Below are positions 36,116 through 44,776 of a DNA stretch of 64,000 bases, piece after piece (position 1 is the first letter of the stretch; each line of letters begins with the position of its first letter). The stretch is from Sideroxydans sp. (lineage in GTDB: Bacteria > Pseudomonadota > Gammaproteobacteria > Burkholderiales > Gallionellaceae): NCBI GenBank assembly GCA_013791855.1, contig VMTA01000047.1, positions 124,001 to 188,000 of the forward strand, written 5' to 3'. Under the pieces are notes generated by a model. The model worked only from the letters and a program-made list of their open reading frames with translations. It ran no database searches and had not been told where the DNA came from. Position numbers and translations under genes: made by a program.

Positions 36116-37369
36116 CTACTTCAGGAACGGGCCCCACATCGGCTCACGGATATCACCGCGCTGGGCAACCATCTTTTGCTTCACGCGACCATCGCTTGAC
36201 ACGGTCGCCAATATACCACGACCCTGCACCTCGGTTGCAAACAGGATCATCTTGCCGTTGGGCGCAAAACTTGGTTTTTTCTCCCAGCCACCGGCAGTAA
36301 GTATCTGCGTTTGCCTGCTTTCCAGATCGTGTACCGCGATATGAAAGACCCCATCGCCGAAATGTGCAAATACAAAACTCTTTCCATCCGGATGGAAACG
36401 TGGCGAGAAGGCGTTGCCCGACTCGAAGGTCAGCCGCTCAACACTCCCGCCTTCGATTGACACACGATATATCTGCGGACTGCCGCCGCGATCCGAGGTG
36501 AAAAGCAGCGATTGCCCATCCGGCGAAAAGGACGGCTCGGTATCGATCGCATCGCTATAGGTGATCCGGCGCAGGCGGCCGCCGTTGCTGTTTGCCACAT
36601 ATATCTGCGATTCGCCATCACGCGTCAGCACCATAGCGATCTGCGTACCATCCGGCGACCACGCCGGCGCACTGTTGCTGCCGGGGAAGTCGGCGATCAA
36701 AGTACGTTTGCGCGAGGACAGTGATTGCACATAGACCATGGCACGCCGCTTCTCGAAACTGACGTAGGCAATCTGCCTGCCGTCCGGCGACCAGGAAGGC
36801 GACATGATGGGCTCTTTGGAGGTAAGCAGCGCCTGTTCGTTATCGCCGTCGCTATCTGCCACTACCAGACGATAGACCCCCTCATCCCGGCTGACATAGG
36901 CGATGCGCGTACTGAACACCCCGGGACTACCTGTCAAACGCTCATACACCATATCGGCGATGCGGTGTCCGATCGCACGTACCTGATCCTCCTTGGCCGT
37001 CACCACCTGCGACAACAATTCGGCATTGCGCACCAGATCCAACAACCGGAATTTGACCGCGACTTTGCCGTCATCCATCGACTGGATGCTGCCGATGAGT
37101 ACCGCTTCCACGCCGACCCACTCGGAGGGCCGGATATCGCGCGGCTCATGCGGCGTCTTCCCCGCCGGATCAACCAGTTTGAACAGACCGGTACGGATCA
37201 GATCACTGCCCACGATATCCAGCAGCCCCTGGGCAGTCGCAGCATCCCCGGCAAAGCGCACCAGCGAAACCGGCGTCTGATGCTCACCCGCACCGGTGAT
37301 CTCGATATTCAGCACAGCATGTGCCGGCACCACGAAAAACGACAAACACAACAATATCCAGCGTCTCAT
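36116..37369 (-). CDS. tolB: Tol-Pal system beta-propeller protein TolB
   Basis: 417 aa. Signal peptide (WILLCLSFFVVPAHA), N-terminal domain about 25-165, then a six-bladed propeller with repeated SPDG motifs (SWSPDGRQIAYVSF, AWSPDGTQIAMV, SFSPDGQSLLFTSDRGG). Periplasmic partner of Pal and of TolA. Follows tolA by three bases. Confidence 0.97.
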   Translation of the reverse strand: MRRWILLCLSFFVVPAHAVLNIEITGAGEHQTPVSLVRFAGDAATAQGLLDIVGSDLIRTGLFKLVDPAGKTPHEPRDIRPSEWVGVEAVLIGSIQSMDDGKVAVKFRLLDLVRNAELLSQVVTAKEDQVRAIGHRIADMVYERLTGSPGVFSTRIAYVSRDEGVYRLVVADSDGDNEQALLTSKEPIMSPSWSPDGRQIAYVSFEKRRAMVYVQSLSSRKRTLIADFPGSNSAPAWSPDGTQIAMVLTRDGESQIYVANSNGGRLRRITYSDAIDTEPSFSPDGQSLLFTSDRGGSPQIYRVSIEGGSVERLTFESGNAFSPRFHPDGKSFVFAHFGDGVFHIAVHDLESRQTQILTAGGWEKKPSFAPNGKMILFATEVQGRGILATVSSDGRVKQKMVAQRGDIREPMWGPFLK

Positions 37370-37372
37370 TCT

Positions 37373-38077
37373 TTATCTATCCTCCGGCCTGATGGTCAGG
37401 TTTATTTCGCGAAAGCGCTTCTTCAGCACTGGGTCAGACGGTATCGGCAAAGGTTGTGCCTTGTAGATGGCGCGCTCGGTCGCCTCGTCATACGCCGCAT
37501 TGCCGCTGCTCTTTAGCAATACAGCATCCAGCACCGACCCGTCCGGCAACAACGTCACCTTGAAGAAAGCAGAGGCCTGAGGCTGCACATCGGGCGGCAT
37601 CACGATATTGTGTCTGATTTTGCTGCGTATCATGTCCTGATATCGCCCCATCTCGGCCGATGTGGCAGCAAGCACTTCCGCACGCACCCGCTCGCGCTCT
37701 GCCAAACGCTGCTTCTCGACATACGCTTCCATCATGCGCTGTTCTTCGCGCAACTTCTTTTGACGCAACTCTTTGACACTAGGCTGCGGCTTGCTCGCCT
37801 TCTTGTCTCGCAGTTCGATATCCGCTTTTTGTGGTGCAGCCGCGCGATTTGAAGCCTGCTCGACCGCCTGCTTGGGCGCCACGACCTCCTGCGTCGGTTC
37901 CTCTATCGGCTGTTGCACCGGCAGACTATCCCACAACTCGACCGAGAATCGATCCGGCTGGTGGGTCTGCCAACGCACCCCCATCACCAACATGGCAAAG
38001 AACGCCACGTGCACCACCATCGCCAGCATGCCGGCCGAAAAACGATAGGGCTCACGGTAGCGGAGTGTCGCGCTCAT
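37373..38077 (-). CDS. tolA: Tol-Pal energy transducer TolA (short form)
   Basis: 234 aa, little more than half of E. coli TolA (421 aa). One N-terminal membrane helix (MLAMVVHVAFFAMLVMG), a short charged helical stalk (about 85-150; KELRQKKLREEQRMMEAYVEK), and a C-terminal TonB/TolA-like domain (IRSKIRHNIVMPPDV, TLLPDGSVLDAVLLKSSGN). It spans the periplasm between TolQR and TolB/Pal. The stalk is short, which suggests a narrow periplasm or a different reach. Overlaps tolR by four bases. Confidence 0.93.
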   Translation of the reverse strand: MSATLRYREPYRFSAGMLAMVVHVAFFAMLVMGVRWQTHQPDRFSVELWDSLPVQQPIEEPTQEVVAPKQAVEQASNRAAAPQKADIELRDKKASKPQPSVKELRQKKLREEQRMMEAYVEKQRLAERERVRAEVLAATSAEMGRYQDMIRSKIRHNIVMPPDVQPQASAFFKVTLLPDGSVLDAVLLKSSGNAAYDEATERAIYKAQPLPIPSDPVLKKRFREINLTIRPEDR

Positions 38078-38493
38078 CGCACCTTGGTGAGCAGTCCGAC
38101 TTTCTTGACGTTCTGCTGCTGCAGCATATCCATCACATTGATGACTTCCTCGTAGCGGATCTTCTTGTCGGCGGAAATAACCACCGACTGCTCCGGATTC
38201 CCGGCGAGTTTCTGCTTGATCAGCGCCGCCAACTCTGTAGCCGAAACCGGCTTCTCTACACCGCCTTGCGTGTGGTCACGCAGCACCAGTGTCGAGTCTT
38301 TCTTGATCATCACCTCCAGCGGTGCGACGGGCGGCGCCGAAGATTTCCCCACACTGGGCAGCTCGATCTGACCGGGATTCATCATCGGCGCCGTGACCAT
38401 GAAAATCACCAGCAGCACCAGCATCACGTCGATATAAGGCACTACGTTGATCTGGCTCAACGGACGATGCGCCACACGACGAGAATTCATCAT
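38074..38493 (-). CDS. tolR: Tol-Pal system protein TolR
   Basis: 139 aa, ExbD/TolR family. Membrane helix with the proton-path Asp in INVVPYIDVMLVLLVIFMV, then a periplasmic domain with VISADKKIRYEEVINVMD. It forms the proton-driven motor with TolQ and TolA. A gap of 94 bases without features separates it from tolQ, longer than the other gaps of this operon. Confidence 0.96.
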   Translation of the reverse strand: MMNSRRVAHRPLSQINVVPYIDVMLVLLVIFMVTAPMMNPGQIELPSVGKSSAPPVAPLEVMIKKDSTLVLRDHTQGGVEKPVSATELAALIKQKLAGNPEQSVVISADKKIRYEEVINVMDMLQQQNVKKVGLLTKVR

Positions 38494-38587
38494 GGCTGCA
38501 CCTCCGCTACGTTCGGCAAGAAATCAGGAAAGTGTAGTTGGAGGTGCACCGCAACCATTCCCGCACCCACCGCTTGCGCGCACCGTG

Positions 38588-39265
38588 TCATGGCTGCCTC
38601 TGCAACACGTTGGAGAATTCTTCGATAAAGCTTTCAAAACGGGACGACAGTCGTGCCACATCATGCACATAACGGTTGTAAGCCACCACTGCCGGTATCG
38701 CCGCAAACAGACCCATCGCCGTCGCCACCAGCGCCTCGGCGATACCGGGCGCCACTTGCGCCAAGGTCGCCTGTCCCACACTGGACAAACCACGGAATGC
38801 GTTCATGATGCCCCACACCGTACCCAACAGACCGATATAGGGGCTGACCGAACCGACCGTCGCAAGGAATGACAGATGCGATTCCAGATGGTCCATCTCG
38901 CGCTGATAGCGCGCGCGCATCGCCCGTCGCGTGCCTTCCATCAGCGCCGCGCTGTCTACGCCATGCGTCTTCTTCAATTTGACGAACTCGGCGAAACCGG
39001 CGGCGAAGATATGTTCCAGCGCCCCCTGGTCATGGCGCAACTTGCTGCCTGCTTGCTGGTACAGAGCCACAAGATTCGGGTTGCCCCAGAAAGCATCTTC
39101 GAACTCTTGTGTATGCGACTTCGCCGCGCGCACAGCGAACATCTTGAGGAAGATGTACCACCACGACATCAGCGACACACCCAACAGCAAGCCCATCACC
39201 AACTGCACCAGCAGACTGGCGTTGCCGATGAGTTGCACCAGAGACAAATCCCGTATCAGATCCAT
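38588..39265 (-). CDS. tolQ: Tol-Pal system motor protein TolQ
   Basis: 225 aa from the ATG at 39265 (MDLIRDLSLVQLIGNAS); the track ORF adds 28 codons that overlap ybgC. MotA/TolQ/ExbB family with helix 1 near 15-35, and helices 2-3 in GSVSPYIGLLGTVWGIMNAF and GIAEALVATAMGLFAAIPAV. It forms the proton channel with TolR. Starts five bases after the ybgC stop region. Confidence 0.96.
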   Translation of the reverse strand: MDLIRDLSLVQLIGNASLLVQLVMGLLLGVSLMSWWYIFLKMFAVRAAKSHTQEFEDAFWGNPNLVALYQQAGSKLRHDQGALEHIFAAGFAEFVKLKKTHGVDSAALMEGTRRAMRARYQREMDHLESHLSFLATVGSVSPYIGLLGTVWGIMNAFRGLSSVGQATLAQVAPGIAEALVATAMGLFAAIPAVVAYNRYVHDVARLSSRFESFIEEFSNVLQRQP

Positions 39266-39269
39266 GAGT

Positions 39270-39677
39270 TCAATCCCATTGTTTGCGTAACATTTCCGGC
39301 ACGCTGACCGGCTTGAAACTGTCTTTGCCGACGCATACCAAATGCACATCGGCTTGCGTCAGCAACTCTTCCCCGCGCCTGACTTCCTGCGCCAGCGTCA
39401 TCTGGCTGCGCCCCACCTTGGTGAGATGCGCCGTCACTTCCAGCATATCGTCCAGCAAGGCAGGCTTGAGGTAATCGATCTTGATCGAACGCACCACGAA
39501 CATCACACCCAGTTCTTTCATCAGTCCGGCGTTGCTGTGACCGAAGCTGCGCAGCCACTCAGTCCGCGCGCGCTCCATAAAGTTCACATAGTTGGTGTGA
39601 TACACCACGCCACCCGCGTCCGTGTCCTGGTAATACACCCGCACCGGCCAGGCGAAGGGCTTGTGCGACTTACTCAT
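39270..39677 (-). CDS. ybgC: Tol-Pal-associated acyl-CoA thioesterase YbgC
   Basis: 135 aa, hotdog fold. [27 protein letters not shown] contains the catalytic Asp of the 4-hydroxybenzoyl-CoA thioesterase family. It probably hydrolyses short acyl-CoA or acts on acyl-ACP at the membrane. It is first in ybgC-tolQRAB-pal-cpoB and overlaps the ruvB end by eight bases. Confidence 0.95.
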   Translation of the reverse strand: MSKSHKPFAWPVRVYYQDTDAGGVVYHTNYVNFMERARTEWLRSFGHSNAGLMKELGVMFVVRSIKIDYLKPALLDDMLEVTAHLTKVGRSQMTLAQEVRRGEELLTQADVHLVCVGKDSFKPVSVPEMLRKQWD

Positions 39678-40722
39678 CCCACAACTCCTTGTTGCCGCGC
39701 TTCACCACGGTCAGACCGAAATGCTCGTAGGCGTTCGCTGTCGCCATGCGGCCGCGCGGCGTGCGCTGCAGATAACCCTGCTGAATCAAATAAGGTTCCA
39801 GCACATCTTCAATGGTGTCGCGCTCTTCGCCGATGGCGGCGGCGAGGTTGTCCACGCCTACCGGCCCGCCCATGAACTTCTCGATCACGGTCTGCAACAG
39901 TTTCCTGTCCATCACATCCAGTCCGCGCGAATCCACGTCCAGCATGGTCAGCGCGGCATCCGCCACTTCGCGCGTGGCATTGCCATCGGCACGCACATCG
40001 GCGTAGTCGCGCACACGGCGCAACAGGCGGTTGGCGATACGCGGCGTGCCGCGCGAACGGTTGGCGATCTCCAATGCGCCATCCGGCGAGATGGGCAGTT
40101 CAAGCAGACCGGACGAACGGGTGACGATGCGCTGCAATTCCTGCGGCGTATAGAACTCCAGCCGCGCCACGATACCGAAGCGGTCGCGCAGCGGATTGGT
40201 GAGCATGCCCGCACGGGTGGTCGCACCGACCAGCGTGAACGGCGGCAGATCGATCTTCACCGAGCGTGCGCCGGGCCCTTCGCCGATCATGATGTCGATC
40301 TGGTAATCCTCCAGCGCGGGATAGAGGATCTCTTCCACCACGGGGGACAAACGATGGATCTCGTCGATGAACAATACGTCATGCGGCTCGAGATTGGTGA
40401 GCAGCGCGGCCAGGTCGCCGGCACGTTCCAGCACCGGACCGGAGGTATGACGGATATTGACACCCATCTCGCGCGCGATGATCTGTGCCAGCGTGGTCTT
40501 GCCCAGCCCGGGGGGCCCGAACAGCAGCACATGGTCGAGCGGTTCTTTGCGCTTCTTCGCAGCCTGGATGAATATCTCCAGCTGCCCGCGTATCTTCTCC
40601 TGTCCGACGTATTCGTCGAGCTGCTTGGGACGCAGCGCGCGTTCCATCGCCTCTTCCTGCGGAGAGGCCGGCGCAGCGGAGATGATGCGCGGTGGCGCGG
40701 TAAGATCGTCGTGCTGGATCAT
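39670..40722 (-). CDS. ruvB: Holliday junction branch migration ATPase RuvB
   Basis: 350 aa. AAA+ motifs: Walker [14 protein letters not shown], Walker B FIDEIHRL, sensor [13 protein letters not shown]-terminal winged helix [11 protein letters not shown]. It drives branch migration with RuvA. Its start overlaps the ruvA stop by four bases. Confidence 0.98.
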   Translation of the reverse strand: MIQHDDLTAPPRIISAAPASPQEEAMERALRPKQLDEYVGQEKIRGQLEIFIQAAKKRKEPLDHVLLFGPPGLGKTTLAQIIAREMGVNIRHTSGPVLERAGDLAALLTNLEPHDVLFIDEIHRLSPVVEEILYPALEDYQIDIMIGEGPGARSVKIDLPPFTLVGATTRAGMLTNPLRDRFGIVARLEFYTPQELQRIVTRSSGLLELPISPDGALEIANRSRGTPRIANRLLRRVRDYADVRADGNATREVADAALTMLDVDSRGLDVMDRKLLQTVIEKFMGGPVGVDNLAAAIGEERDTIEDVLEPYLIQQGYLQRTPRGRMATANAYEHFGLTVVKRGNKELWDE

Positions 40723-41300
40723 GCCTTGGATAATAACTTAAGCGCCTGGCGAATGCCGTCCGAGAGTCCGACATCCTTGGGCAATTGCTTGGCCGCCCAT
40801 TCCGCCTCTTTGTCCTTGTAGCCCAATCCCAGCAAGGCATTGAAGATGTCATTGCCTGCCGCCTCCATCGCTAGCGATGTTGAAGCGCCGCCAACACTCG
40901 CCACGAACTTGCCTTGCAGCTCCAGCAACAAACGCTCGGCGGTCTTCTTGCCCACACCGGGGATCTTGGTCAGACGCGCGGCATCCTTGTTCGCCACGGC
41001 CATAGCCAGATCACTCATGCTCAATCCGGAAAGTACCGACAAGGCCAGCTTGGGGCCGACACCGCTGATCTTCAGCAACTGGCGGAAGGCGACGCGCTCT
41101 TCCTGCGTGAGGAAACCGAACAGCAGATGCGCATCCTCGCGCACGATGAACTCGGTATGCAGCACCACTTTTTCGTTCAGCCCAGGCAGGTTGTAGAACG
41201 TGCTCATCGGCACATCCACCTCGTAACCTACGCCTTGCACATCCAGCAATATCTGCGGCGGATTCTTCTCCAGCAGCGTGCCGCTCAGTCTTCCTATCAT
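40719..41300 (-). CDS. ruvA: Holliday junction DNA-binding subunit RuvA
   Basis: 193 aa. N-terminal OB fold ([28 protein letters not shown]), helix-hairpin-helix repeats ([37 protein letters not shown]), and C-terminal RuvB-binding domain ([19 protein letters not shown]). It tetramerises on the junction and loads RuvB. Overlaps the prenyltransferase gene by four bases. Confidence 0.98.
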   Translation of the reverse strand: MIGRLSGTLLEKNPPQILLDVQGVGYEVDVPMSTFYNLPGLNEKVVLHTEFIVREDAHLLFGFLTQEERVAFRQLLKISGVGPKLALSVLSGLSMSDLAMAVANKDAARLTKIPGVGKKTAERLLLELQGKFVASVGGASTSLAMEAAGNDIFNALLGLGYKDKEAEWAAKQLPKDVGLSDGIRQALKLLSKA

Positions 41301-42247
41301 GTGCTTCCTTTAGTGAATATCAATGCCAGCGACAGCAGCGCACCATGCGCCATCATCGCGGCGATGGTGAGTCTGATCGCATCGGCCAGTAGTTGCGGTT
41401 GCGCAGCGTGGCGCAGCAATTCGCGCGACGCCTTGATGCTCAGTGGCAAAGCGAACAGCGCCAACAACGCCAACAGGGGCAGCCAGCCGACCAGCACACT
41501 GGCCACCAACCATATATAAGCCAATGCCACGATCAGCACATAACCCCAGCGCGCTTTACTCACTTCCAGCCGGGCGACCCAGTGCAACTTGCCCGCAGCC
41601 ATGTCTGCCGTACGGTCCGGGAACTGGTTGATATAAAGCAGATTGGCGGTCAGCAAGGAATATGAAAGACCCGCCACGAAAGGTGCCGCATCGAAGCCTT
41701 TGCGCTGCACGAAATCCGCGCCGACCGTAATCGACAGGATGCCCGCTGTCACACAGAATTCTCCCAATCCACGACCGACCAGTTTGAACGGCGGCGCGGA
41801 GTAGGCCCAGCCGATGAACAGCCCCGCCAGCCCGATATACATCAGTTGCGCGTCGGTGCGCGCCATCAGCCACAGCCCGGCTGCGACCACCCCCGCCATC
41901 AAGGCAAAACCGAAATTGCGTGTCTGTGCAAGGCTCAGCACACCGTTCTGGATGAAACGGCTGCCGCCGGTGAAAGGAAAGATGCGGTCGGTGTTCTGCG
42001 CGTCAGTGCCGTTGAGCGCATCGTAGTAATCATTGAGCACGTTCACCCCTGCATGCGCCAACAGCGCAAACAGCAAAGTGACCAATGCCAGCGGGATATC
42101 GAAAGCCAGACCGCCGTGCCAAGCGATGGCCAGTCCGATCAGACATGCCATCAGACTGGCGCTCAGGAATGCCGGGCGGGTCGCGGCAAAATAGCGGGCC
42201 GCAGGATTGGCGAATAACTCCAGCGTCGGTTCCAGCGGTTGCGTCAT
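41297..42247 (-). CDS. UbiA-family prenyltransferase (MenA-like)
   Basis: 316 aa from the ATG at 42247, which overlaps the ruvC stop as ATGA; 29 further codons in the track are not needed. About eight or nine membrane helices and two Asp-rich motifs for prenyl diphosphate/Mg2+: [14 protein letters not shown] and [14 protein letters not shown]. The first resembles MenA more than UbiA. It prenylates an aromatic or quinone precursor; whether menaquinone, another quinone, or a different acceptor is made cannot be said as no men genes are in the window. The location between ruvC and ruvA is unusual, and all four genes are coupled by ATGA-type overlaps. Confidence 0.8.
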   Translation of the reverse strand: MTQPLEPTLELFANPAARYFAATRPAFLSASLMACLIGLAIAWHGGLAFDIPLALVTLLFALLAHAGVNVLNDYYDALNGTDAQNTDRIFPFTGGSRFIQNGVLSLAQTRNFGFALMAGVVAAGLWLMARTDAQLMYIGLAGLFIGWAYSAPPFKLVGRGLGEFCVTAGILSITVGADFVQRKGFDAAPFVAGLSYSLLTANLLYINQFPDRTADMAAGKLHWVARLEVSKARWGYVLIVALAYIWLVASVLVGWLPLLALLALFALPLSIKASRELLRHAAQPQLLADAIRLTIAAMMAHGALLSLALIFTKGST

Positions 42248-42771
42248 ACCAGTCTTCCTCCCCGTACTCGATATCCCTTGGTCCCGTGTGCACCCAATCC
42301 GCCCAGACCACCGTGTGCATGACAGATGGCACAAGCCAGCGCATCCGCCGCGTCCGGACTGGGGGTGCCGGACAGATTCAACAAGCGCTGCACCATCGCC
42401 TGTACTTGTTCCTTGTCGGCATGGCCGTTACCGACTACCGCCTGCTTGATCTGTAATGCCGTGTACTCCGCCACCGGCAGTCCTGCCTGCACGGCCGCAC
42501 AGATCGCCGCACCACGCGCCTGCCCGAGCAACAGGGTCGATTGCGGATTCACGTTCACGAACACCTTCTCCACCGCCGCCAGTTCCGGCTGATGCAGCGC
42601 GATGACCTCGCCCAGCGAGGACAGGATGACTTTCAATCTTTCCGGCAACTCACCCGCCGGCGTCTTGATGCAGCCGCTGGCGACGTAATGCAACTTCTGG
42701 CCTTCTTTATCAATTACTCCAAAACCCGTCACCCTCAGGCCGGGATCGATTCCCAGAATCCTTATCGCCAT
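42244..42771 (-). CDS. ruvC: Crossover junction endodeoxyribonuclease RuvC
   Basis: 175 aa. RNase H-like fold; first catalytic Asp in [15 protein letters not shown], Glu in AAVEKVFVN, and C-terminal Asp pair in [15 protein letters not shown]. It cleaves Holliday junctions as part of RuvABC. The start at 42771 is preceded by 121 bases that hold the remnant of a second ruvC start linked to yebC. Confidence 0.97.
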   Translation of the reverse strand: MAIRILGIDPGLRVTGFGVIDKEGQKLHYVASGCIKTPAGELPERLKVILSSLGEVIALHQPELAAVEKVFVNVNPQSTLLLGQARGAAICAAVQAGLPVAEYTALQIKQAVVGNGHADKEQVQAMVQRLLNLSGTPSPDAADALACAICHAHGGLGGLGAHGTKGYRVRGGRLV

Positions 42772-42893
42772 GTTCTGCTATACAACCAGAGCGCCATGTG
42801 ACGGGTTTCAGTGAAGACTAACTTGCACAGGCAAGTTATGTCGGAACTAAAACCGGCAATATGAATTCCGGGATCGATGCCGAGGATGCGCAT
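42762..42893 (-). pseudogene. Vestigial ruvC 5' end coupled to yebC
   Basis: Minus-strand reading from the ATG at 42893 gives [15 protein letters not shown], clearly homologous to the RuvC N-terminus ([15 protein letters not shown] of the intact gene), then loses similarity and stops after 43 codons. The ATG overlaps the yebC stop as TGATG, the type of coupling expected for an original yebC-ruvC pair. The remnant is out of frame with the intact ruvC. It points to a partial duplication or replacement of ruvC with the old 5' end left behind. Confidence 0.8.
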
Positions 42894-43618
42894 CAGTCCT
42901 CTATCACCGCATTGGTGTAGACCTCCTGCACATCGCCAAGGTCTTCTAGCGCATCCAGCAGCTTCTGCATCTTCACCGCATCGTCGCCGGTGAAACTGAT
43001 CTCGTTCTCCGGCTTCATGGTGACCTCGCCCATCTCAGGCTTGAAGCCGGCCCCTTCCAGTCGCTGCTTCACCGCCACGAAATCATTGGGCGAGGTGATG
43101 ACCTCGATACTGCCGTCGTCGTTGCTGACGATGTCTTCCGCCCCCGCGTCCAGCGCCACTTCCATCAGCGCATCCTCGTCGGTGCCGGGCGCGAAAATCA
43201 TCTGGCCGCAATGCTTGAACAGGAACGCCACCGAACCGTCGGTGCCCAGGTTGCCGCCGTATTTGGTAAATGCATGGCGCACGTCGGCCACGGTGCGCGT
43301 CTTGTTGTCGGTCATGCAATCGACCATCACCGCCGCGCCGTTGATGCCGTAGCCCTCGTAGCGCAGTTCCATGTAGTCCACGCCTTCCAGTTCGCCCGCA
43401 CCGCGCTTGATGGCGCGCTCGACGTTGTCTTTGGGCATATTCTGGTCGTATGCCTTCTCCATCGCCAGACGAAGGCGCGGATTGGTGTCCGGGTCACTGC
43501 CGCCGAGTTTCGCCGCAACGGTGATCTCCTTGATCAGGCGCGTGAATATCTGGCCGCGCTTGGCGTCCTGACGCCCTTTGCGGTGCTGGATGTTCGCCCA
43601 TTTACTGTGTCCTGCCAT
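42893..43618 (-). CDS. yebC: YebC/PmpR-family transcription or translation factor
   Basis: 241 aa. Canonical start [22 protein letters not shown] and the typical three-domain acidic protein ([21 protein letters not shown]). YebC proteins act as DNA-binding regulators in some bacteria and, as described more recently, relieve ribosome stalling in others; I cannot tell which applies. The ribosome site AAGGAAG lies upstream. It precedes the ruvC group as in most proteobacteria. A gap of about 150 bases to the divergent cytochrome gene holds both promoters. Confidence 0.96.
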   Translation of the reverse strand: MAGHSKWANIQHRKGRQDAKRGQIFTRLIKEITVAAKLGGSDPDTNPRLRLAMEKAYDQNMPKDNVERAIKRGAGELEGVDYMELRYEGYGINGAAVMVDCMTDNKTRTVADVRHAFTKYGGNLGTDGSVAFLFKHCGQMIFAPGTDEDALMEVALDAGAEDIVSNDDGSIEVITSPNDFVAVKQRLEGAGFKPEMGEVTMKPENEISFTGDDAVKMQKLLDALEDLGDVQEVYTNAVIED

Positions 43619-43772
43619 GTTGCTTCCTTATGCTGAATTTGCCGCGCGCATGGTAACACCTGCTCCTTGTCCGACCCAAATGCTGCGCTATTCGCAATAG
43701 CGCTTCCCCGCCAAAAAAAATCGGGAGTAGAATGCCTGCAATAGTTTTGTTAACCACCTGAAGGAGTTGATC

Positions 43773-44090
43773 ATGAAAGTCCAACACGCACTGATGCTGA
43801 CCGCTGGCTTGATGTTGTCGGCACCGGTTCTGGCCGATGACGGCGAAGCGCTGATGAAGAAGAACAACTGCGGCACCTGCCATCAAATGGACAAGAAGAC
43901 GGTCGGCCCGTCGATCAAGGCGATCGCGGAAAAGTACGCTGGCGATGCCGGCGCTGCTGCCAAGCTGGAGAAGAAGGTGCGCGTAGGTGGTGCAGGCAGC
44001 TTCGGCACCATGCCGATGCCGGCCACACCGGCCAAGGCATCCGACGCGGACATCAAGGCCATGGTGGCACACATCCTCGCCGCCAAATAA
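43773..44090 (+). CDS. Small soluble monoheme cytochrome c (class I, c551/c5-like)
   Basis: 105 aa from the ATG at 43773; the track begins at an in-frame TTG, but AAGGAG stands six bases before the ATG. Signal peptide (VQHALMLTAGLMLSAPVLA/D), heme motif CGTCH in KKNNCGTCHQMDKKTVGPS, and a distal Met in GTMPMPATPAKAS. It is a periplasmic electron carrier, likely between multiheme or bc1 donors and a terminal oxidase. It is transcribed alone and followed by a terminator. Confidence 0.93.
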   Translation: MKVQHALMLTAGLMLSAPVLADDGEALMKKNNCGTCHQMDKKTVGPSIKAIAEKYAGDAGAAAKLEKKVRVGGAGSFGTMPMPATPAKASDADIKAMVAHILAAK

Positions 44091-44107
44091 GTCTTTAGCC
44101 GCACAAA

Positions 44108-44136
44108 ACAAAAGGGCCGGTTCATACCGGCCCTTT
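44108..44136. terminator. Bidirectional hairpin terminator between cytochrome c and EF-hand genes
   Basis: AAAGGGCCGGT-N4-ACCGGCCCTTT, flanked by A residues on one side and a short T stretch on the other. It lies between two convergent genes and can end both transcripts. Confidence 0.85.
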
Positions 44137-44159
44137 GCTATGGTGCAAGTGGATCTGAA

Positions 44160-44648
44160 TCAGTTGCGCATCATGCCCGGCCCGCGCATGGGACGCGGAT
44201 CGCGCATCACTTCATCCTTGGTGATCTTGCCGTCCTTGTTGGCATCGTTCTCATCGAAACGTGCAAACAGGATAGGCATCCCCTTTTCAGCCTCTTCCTT
44301 GCTCAAGGCACCGTCATGGTCGGTATCAGCCGCATCGAAATGCTGTTCGATGCTCATATTGCGCATGCTTTTCATCTGCCCGCGCATCCCTTGATGCAAT
44401 CCTTCCATCTCTTCGCTACTGATCTTGCCGTCCTTGTTGCTGTCCATGTCCTTGAATCGTTCCGCATGGAAGGCATTGAATTCCTTCTTGCTGACAGCAC
44501 CGTCGCCATCCTTGTCCATCTGCTGCACCATGCCGCCCCCCTTCGGGCAGGCATCGTTCTGACCGTGCGCCTTGCCGGGACAGGCTGAGGCTTGCTGGGT
44601 GATCGCCATCAGTCCGCCCGCCGCGATCAATGCCATTATTTTCTTCAT
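44160..44648 (-). CDS. Exported four-EF-hand calcium-binding protein
   Basis: 162 aa from the ATG at 44648 (GGAGAAC ribosome site; the track start is 18 codons earlier). Signal peptide (IMALIAAGGLMAITQQASA/C), then four EF-hand loops: DKDGDGAVSKKEF, DSNKDGKISSEEM, DTDHDGALSKEEA, DANKDGKITKDEV. All four keep the Asp/Asn and the last Glu-type ligands (the third ends in Glu as well), so all should bind Ca2+ or a similar cation. Met-rich segments (MRGQMKSMRNM, GPGMMRN) could bind copper. The function is unknown; buffer or sensor in the periplasm is the family-based guess. Confidence 0.85.
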   Translation of the reverse strand: MKKIMALIAAGGLMAITQQASACPGKAHGQNDACPKGGGMVQQMDKDGDGAVSKKEFNAFHAERFKDMDSNKDGKISSEEMEGLHQGMRGQMKSMRNMSIEQHFDAADTDHDGALSKEEAEKGMPILFARFDENDANKDGKITKDEVMRDPRPMRGPGMMRN

Positions 44649-44776
44649 ACTGTTCTCCTGATGTGATTGATGGATACGCCCGCATACTGGCGCCGGGTTC
44701 ATGGACAGACGAACAGGATGGAAGTTCGCCGCCGGACGGCAGGTTATAATCTCCGCAATCTTTTCTGTACTCCCCC

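Noticed and set aside
42034-42334. Longer N-terminus of the UbiA-family protein in the track
   Set aside because: The extra residues are read from the end of ruvC in another frame; the ATG at 42247 overlaps the ruvC stop in the usual ATGA manner.
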